Positions 63,776-64,000 of a DNA stretch of 64,000 nucleotides are shown one piece after another. Each line of letters begins with the position of its first letter. Positions within the stretch are counted from its first letter, which is position 1. Both the position numbers and the translations under genes were made by a program. Source of the stretch: Rhodocyclaceae bacterium (GTDB taxonomy: Bacteria > Pseudomonadota > Gammaproteobacteria > Burkholderiales > CAIKXV01); NCBI GenBank assembly GCA_020248265.1, contig JADCHX010000024.1, forward strand, positions 124,001 to 188,000, read 5' to 3'. The notes beneath the pieces are model-generated. The model saw only the letters and a list, made by a program, of their open reading frames with translations, was not told the DNA's origin and made no database searches.

Positions 63776-64000
63776 TCAGCGCTTCTTCCCGAGCAGCGTG
63801 CCGCGGCAGTTCTTCGATCCGCAGCGGCAGCCCCAGCGGCGCTTCTCGGCCGGGGTATGCGGCGTCTCGAGGGTGATGTTGTAGTCGTAATTCAGCTCTT
63901 CGCCGGCCTTGATGTTACGCAGCGACTCGATCCAGATCCGGCCATCGACGATGTCGGATTCGCAGTTCGGGTTGCAGGAGTGGTTGATCCAGCGGGCGCT
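63776..64000 (-). CDS. SET domain-containing protein, C-terminal part (runs off the right edge)
   Basis: The last 74 codons and stop of a gene continuing past the right edge. The SET-domain core is clear: RWINHSCNPNCES (SAM and pseudoknot region) and EELNYDYN (the catalytic Tyr motif), followed by a post-SET-like Cys cluster, GCRCGSKNCRG, that would bind zinc. Bacterial SET proteins methylate lysines on unknown targets. The C-terminus ends LLGKKR. Confidence 0.88.
   Translation of the reverse strand, partial: SARWINHSCNPNCESDIVDGRIWIESLRNIKAGEELNYDYNITLETPHTPAEKRRWGCRCGSKNCRGTLLGKKR

Overview
The window is a high-GC chromosomal segment of a betaproteobacterium, most likely Burkholderiales (Alcaligenaceae/Comamonadaceae-like) and quite possibly an environmental or metagenome-derived genome. 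The evidence is the gene style: seven Bug/TctC-type periplasmic receptors, CaiB/BaiF CoA transferase, a TRAP-TAXI system, CnbZ-like and zeta-GST genes, and a betaproteobacterial-type RAYT element. No rRNA, tRNA, CRISPR array or prophage was seen. About sixty protein genes are called. Several start at GTG or TTG.

Layout. 1-6987: end of an acyl-CoA dehydrogenase, an ADP-forming acyl-CoA ligase, tsaD, plsY, folB, a Bug receptor and xerD. 6989-10774: fused TRAP permease, its TAXI receptor and a VOC protein. 10869-12053: a CoA transferase. 12037-33101: an almost unbroken minus-strand run of about eighteen genes, interrupted only by a RAYT transposase element (14203-15275). It holds six Bug receptors, two beta-hydroxyacid dehydrogenases, 2-oxoacid dehydrogenase E1 alpha, E1 beta and E2, an exported amidohydrolase, two M24 'pita-bread' proteins with altered metal sites, two alpha/beta hydrolases resembling 2,6-dihydroxypseudooxynicotine hydrolase, an aldo/keto reductase and a RidA-like protein. 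A divergent GntR/FCD regulator (33386-34066) sits at its head, with two pairs of inverted half-sites in the intergenic region.

34072-44717: a membrane protein, an exported MBL-fold protein lacking two usual metal ligands, a small exported protein, an alpha/beta hydrolase without the nucleophilic serine, an aldehyde dehydrogenase followed by a complete BMP-type ABC transporter (ATPase, two permeases, lipoprotein receptor), and a zeta-class GST. 44758-57813: CocE-type hydrolase, beta-hydroxyacid dehydrogenase, amidohydrolase, FAD oxidase, PanE-like reductase, AhpD-like protein, MarR regulator, a RidA/CnbZ-like protein, methyltransferase, a two-subunit molybdenum hydroxylase and an Ldh-family dehydrogenase. 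58027-64000 is mostly housekeeping: typA, a membrane protein, a PagL-like lipid A deacylase, a decayed DUF4197 gene, lipA, lipB, a DUF1499 protein and the 3' part of a SET-domain gene.

My inference is that the 12-33 kb run is a catabolic island for one or more organic acids, probably aromatic or heterocyclic. Receptors would sense or capture the acid, C-C hydrolases, reductases and dehydrogenases would process it, and a TPP/lipoyl oxoacid dehydrogenase complex would deliver acyl-CoA, under GntR control. The substrate cannot be read from the sequence. The repeated presence of enzyme folds with missing catalytic residues is the most unusual property of the window.
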